Part shown: positions 11,657 through 13,099 of the stretch, piece by piece
How the letters are laid out: every line of letters begins with the position of its first letter
Position numbering within the stretch: the first letter of the stretch is position 1
From: Deltaproteobacteria bacterium
Lineage (GTDB): Bacteria; JAUYMQ01
NCBI GenBank assembly: GCA_030698575.1
Contig: JAUYMQ010000108.1
Coordinates: forward strand, 1-13,099
Length of the DNA: 13,099 nucleotides
Direction of reading: 5' to 3'
Made by a program: the position numbers and the translations under genes
Notes under the pieces: generated by a model
Told to the model about the DNA's origin: nothing
Seen by the model: the letters and a program-made list of their open reading frames with translations, nothing else
Database searches by the model: none

Positions 11657-11680
11657 CGAGAGATTGGGCCCGATCTCGTT
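11657..11680. terminator. Weak hairpin between convergent genes
   Basis: GAGAT (11660-11664) can pair with ATCTC (11673-11677), followed by GTTT. Short stem and poor U tract, but its location in the 82-base gap between convergent genes ending at 11635 and 11718 suits a terminator. Confidence 0.3.
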
Positions 11681-11717
11681 TCAGTGGCCCCGTGACCCAG
11701 CGTAGGCCTCGCCCGGA

Positions 11718-12416
11718 TCAGCGACGCATGATCTTTGCGACGGTGCCGTGGTGCCAGCGGCCGCCTCGCTTGGTCGGGATGCCGGCGGCGTTGAGCCGCC
11801 GGGCAACCTCGGAGAACGTCTCCCCCTGCTCGTCTACGAACTCGCGGACGAGCGCCACGGTGAGCAGCTCGTCCTCGACCTCGACCAGGCTCCGGCGCCC
11901 CTGGGCGTCGCGCTCGGGCGCGTAGGCGTAGCCGAGGGGCGGGGGACCCGTGCTGTAGCCCTGGGCTCGCAAGTGAGCCAGGGCGTCTCGGATGCGGTCA
12001 CGCAGAAGCGATCGCTCCATCTCCGCCGCGCTGGCGAGGATCCCGAGCACCATGCGCCCGGCCGTCGTCCCGACGTCCACGCCGAGGTCGAGCAGGTGGA
12101 GGCCCAGGCCGCGCTGCTGCCACGCTTCGGTGACCGTCAGCGCCTCGGACGCCCGACGAAACAGCCGATCGAGGCGCGGCGCCACGACCACGTCGACGAG
12201 ACGCTCCTCGACCAGGCGGACGAGCTCCGCACCCTCTGGGCGCTTGGCCAGTGGGACCGAGGCAGAGACGCCTCGGTCCACGGCTGTCCGCACGACCTCG
12301 AGCCCTCGGCCCTGGCAGAAGGCGGCGAGGGCGGCCTCCTGGGCGGCGAGCGAGACGCCGCCGTCTGCTTGCTCACGGGTCGAGACGCGTGCGTAGATGA
12401 CGGCCCTCTTGGTCAC
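11718..12416 (-). CDS. Serine recombinase (short resolvase-type)
   Basis: 232 aa. Residues 1-150 form the resolvase/invertase catalytic domain: YARVSTREQ with the nucleophile Ser12 and Arg10, DRGVSAS (47-53), RLDRLFRR with Arg81/Arg84, and the long E-helix (AEMERSLLRDRIRDAL, 131-146). Residues 155-232 match the start of the Recombinase domain that follows it in larger enzymes (PPPLGYAYAPE, FSEVARRLNAAGIPT, KRGGRWHHGTVAKIM), where a helix-turn-helix binds DNA. The zinc ribbon and coiled coil of phage large serine integrases are missing, so it is more likely a resolvase/invertase-like enzyme than an integrase. GTG 12416 overlaps the methyltransferase stop (GTGA), with GAGGAG 5 nt upstream. No att or res site recognised nearby. 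Confidence 0.9.
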   Translation of the reverse strand: MTKRAVIYARVSTREQADGGVSLAAQEAALAAFCQGRGLEVVRTAVDRGVSASVPLAKRPEGAELVRLVEERLVDVVVAPRLDRLFRRASEALTVTEAWQQRGLGLHLLDLGVDVGTTAGRMVLGILASAAEMERSLLRDRIRDALAHLRAQGYSTGPPPLGYAYAPERDAQGRRSLVEVEDELLTVALVREFVDEQGETFSEVARRLNAAGIPTKRGGRWHHGTVAKIMRR

Positions 12417-12931
12417 GACAACTCCTCGAACGCGAACGTTCCCTGATTCCGCTCGTGGCGGAAAAGGACATTGCCGCTGGCGAGACGCTCTCGAATGATC
12501 TCCGTGTAGGCGGGCTCGACCTCGATGAGCGTTGCCTCGATCCCGAGTTCCTGCGCGGCTACCCCGGTGGATCCAGAGCCGGCGAATGGGTCGAGGACCC
12601 GCGACCCCGGAGCGAGGGGAGCGAGGAGAGCATGCATGAGTTCGATGGGTTTGCCAGCCAGGTGCAACTTCTGCTTCGGCCCGCAGGAGGACAGCCCCTT
12701 CGCTCCCCACACGACGTAGGACCGCTGATCCCGATTGTCGCCAGAGAAGCTCGGGTCGACGGTCAAGCTTCCGGAATGGCGGTGCTTAACCTCGGGAGAT
12801 CGGGAGCGATCAGCCCGGGAAAGGCCTCCCGAGGAGTAGGGAGGGTCGGTCACGACAGCGTCGAACATCCCCTCTGGGAGCTCCCGGAGCGCAGCGTAGC
12901 TTTCACCCTCGATGATCGTGATTGCCGACAC
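12413..12931 (-). CDS. DNA methyltransferase with internal deletion
   Basis: 172 aa from GTG 12931 (GGAGG about 4 nt upstream). DPPY (29-32) is the catalytic motif of N6-adenine/N4-cytosine methyltransferases and DPFAGSGSTGVAA (114-126) is the AdoMet-binding motif I, with KPIELM between, as in the beta (permuted) class. Family members typically have, between GDNRDQRS and YVVWGAKG, about 60-70 residues containing a PGG turn, TDWRQLP-like and GRFR-Q-EY elements; here these join directly at residues 70-72. The deletion is in frame and both flanks are well conserved, so the loss is probably recent. Activity is doubtful. A stop-start overlap couples it to the recombinase. Likely role when intact: protecting phage DNA from host restriction. 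Confidence 0.85.
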   Translation of the reverse strand: MSAITIIEGESYAALRELPEGMFDAVVTDPPYSSGGLSRADRSRSPEVKHRHSGSLTVDPSFSGDNRDQRSYVVWGAKGLSSCGPKQKLHLAGKPIELMHALLAPLAPGSRVLDPFAGSGSTGVAAQELGIEATLIEVEPAYTEIIRERLASGNVLFRHERNQGTFAFEELS

Positions 12932-12936
12932 AAAAC

Positions 12937-12976
12937 CTCCGATACGTCTTGATCTCCGATACGTGGTAGTGTATCG
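12937..12976. promoter_or_regulatory. Operator-like repeats over the divergent promoters
   Basis: CTCCGATACGT occurs twice as a direct repeat (12937-12947 and 12954-12964), 17 bp apart, and the second copy forms a perfect inverted repeat CGATAC-N8-GTATCG (12957-12976) covering the leftward -10 box. This is a good candidate repressor site. Confidence 0.6.
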
Positions 12977-12977
12977 T
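12949..12977 (+). promoter_or_regulatory. Overlapping divergent promoter for the right-hand gene
   Basis: TTGATC (12949-12954), 17-bp spacer, TATCGT (12972-12977). RNA would start near 12984, about 50 nt before ATG 13035. It shares bases with the leftward -10, so the two cannot be used at once. Confidence 0.45.
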
Positions 12978-12996
12978 GTCGGGACCAGTCGGTCAA
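12968..12996 (-). promoter_or_regulatory. Strong promoter for methyltransferase-recombinase operon
   Basis: On the minus strand TTGACC (12996-12991), 17-bp spacer, TACACT (12973-12968). RNA start near 12961; leader of about 30 nt to GTG 12931. Confidence 0.7.
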
Positions 12997-13034
12997 CAGC
13001 ATGGAAAATCAGGGCCGCAGCCGAGGGAGGCGAG

Positions 13035-13099
13035 ATGGATCTGGACGAGCGATACTCCGCCGAGTGCATCCCGGCCACGCCGGCGAGCTGCGCGAGCAG
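13035..13099 (+). CDS. Start of a rightward gene, truncated by window edge
   Basis: ATG 13035 has GGGAGG 4 nt upstream and an open frame of 21 codons to the window end (MDLDERYSAECIPATPASCA). It is transcribed divergently from the methyltransferase. Too short to identify; a regulator acting on the shared operator would be a natural guess. Confidence 0.5.
   Translation, partial: MDLDERYSAECIPATPASCAS

Noticed and set aside
11748-12446. Plus-strand 232-codon frame
   Set aside because: Antisense to the serine recombinase, whose catalytic motifs are unmistakable.

Overview
The window is compact, very GC-rich DNA (non-coding strips are tens of bases, genes overlap by 1-8 bases) that looks like the early/replication region of a bacteriophage or prophage of a high-GC bacterium. 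Support: a Rad52-family annealing protein, a NinB-like recombination protein, a winged-helix replication protein, an SNF2-like helicase, a phage-type adenine/cytosine DNA methyltransferase, a short serine recombinase, and many tiny cysteine-rich proteins. Most genes have Shine-Dalgarno sites and I find sigma70-like promoter boxes; GTG starts are frequent. I see no capsid, tail, terminase or lysis gene, no tRNA/rRNA and no CRISPR array. Host phylum cannot be fixed from the sequence (Actinomycetota or Myxococcota would both fit).

Layout. (1) 4426 down to 1 (minus): one long, mostly translationally coupled operon: Cys-rich protein, Rad52-like protein, 53-aa protein, NinB-like protein, a 34-aa ORF, three short Cys/Ala-rich genes each preceded by a copy of a hairpin-bearing repeat, two tandem pentapeptide-repeat proteins sharing an N-terminal segment, and a gene leaving the window at base 1. 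A small plus-strand gene (2243-2417) lies inside this operon. (2) 4427-4489: overlapping divergent promoters. (3) 4490-8969 (plus): two-domain ribbon-helix-helix protein, coiled-coil protein, hairpin plus leader ORF, replication protein, SNF2-like helicase, winged-helix-like protein, beta-rich protein. (4) 11167 down to 8986 (minus): apparently leaderless operon of four unknown genes (Zn-finger-like, coiled-coil, 74-aa, Cys-rich). (5) 11264-11635 (plus): Cys/His protein. (6) 12931 down to 11718 (minus): methyltransferase with an internal deletion coupled to a serine recombinase, driven by a strong promoter overlapped by an inverted repeat; a plus gene begins at 13035 and runs off the right edge.

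How it may work together (inference): the Rad52-like and NinB-like proteins would form a single-strand annealing recombination module, the winged-helix protein and helicase a replication module, and the RHH protein a candidate switch between the two divergent operons. The most unusual features are (a) a 112-bp, about 97% identical inverted copy of part of one zinc-ribbon gene embedded antisense inside another Cys-rich gene; (b) a three-copy hairpin repeat at a fixed 18-20 nt in front of three mini-gene starts; (c) six small genes whose reading frame breaks by a single base, mostly at homopolymers, which could be long-read errors, phase-variable tracts or programmed slippage; and (d) a methyltransferase lacking its middle third.
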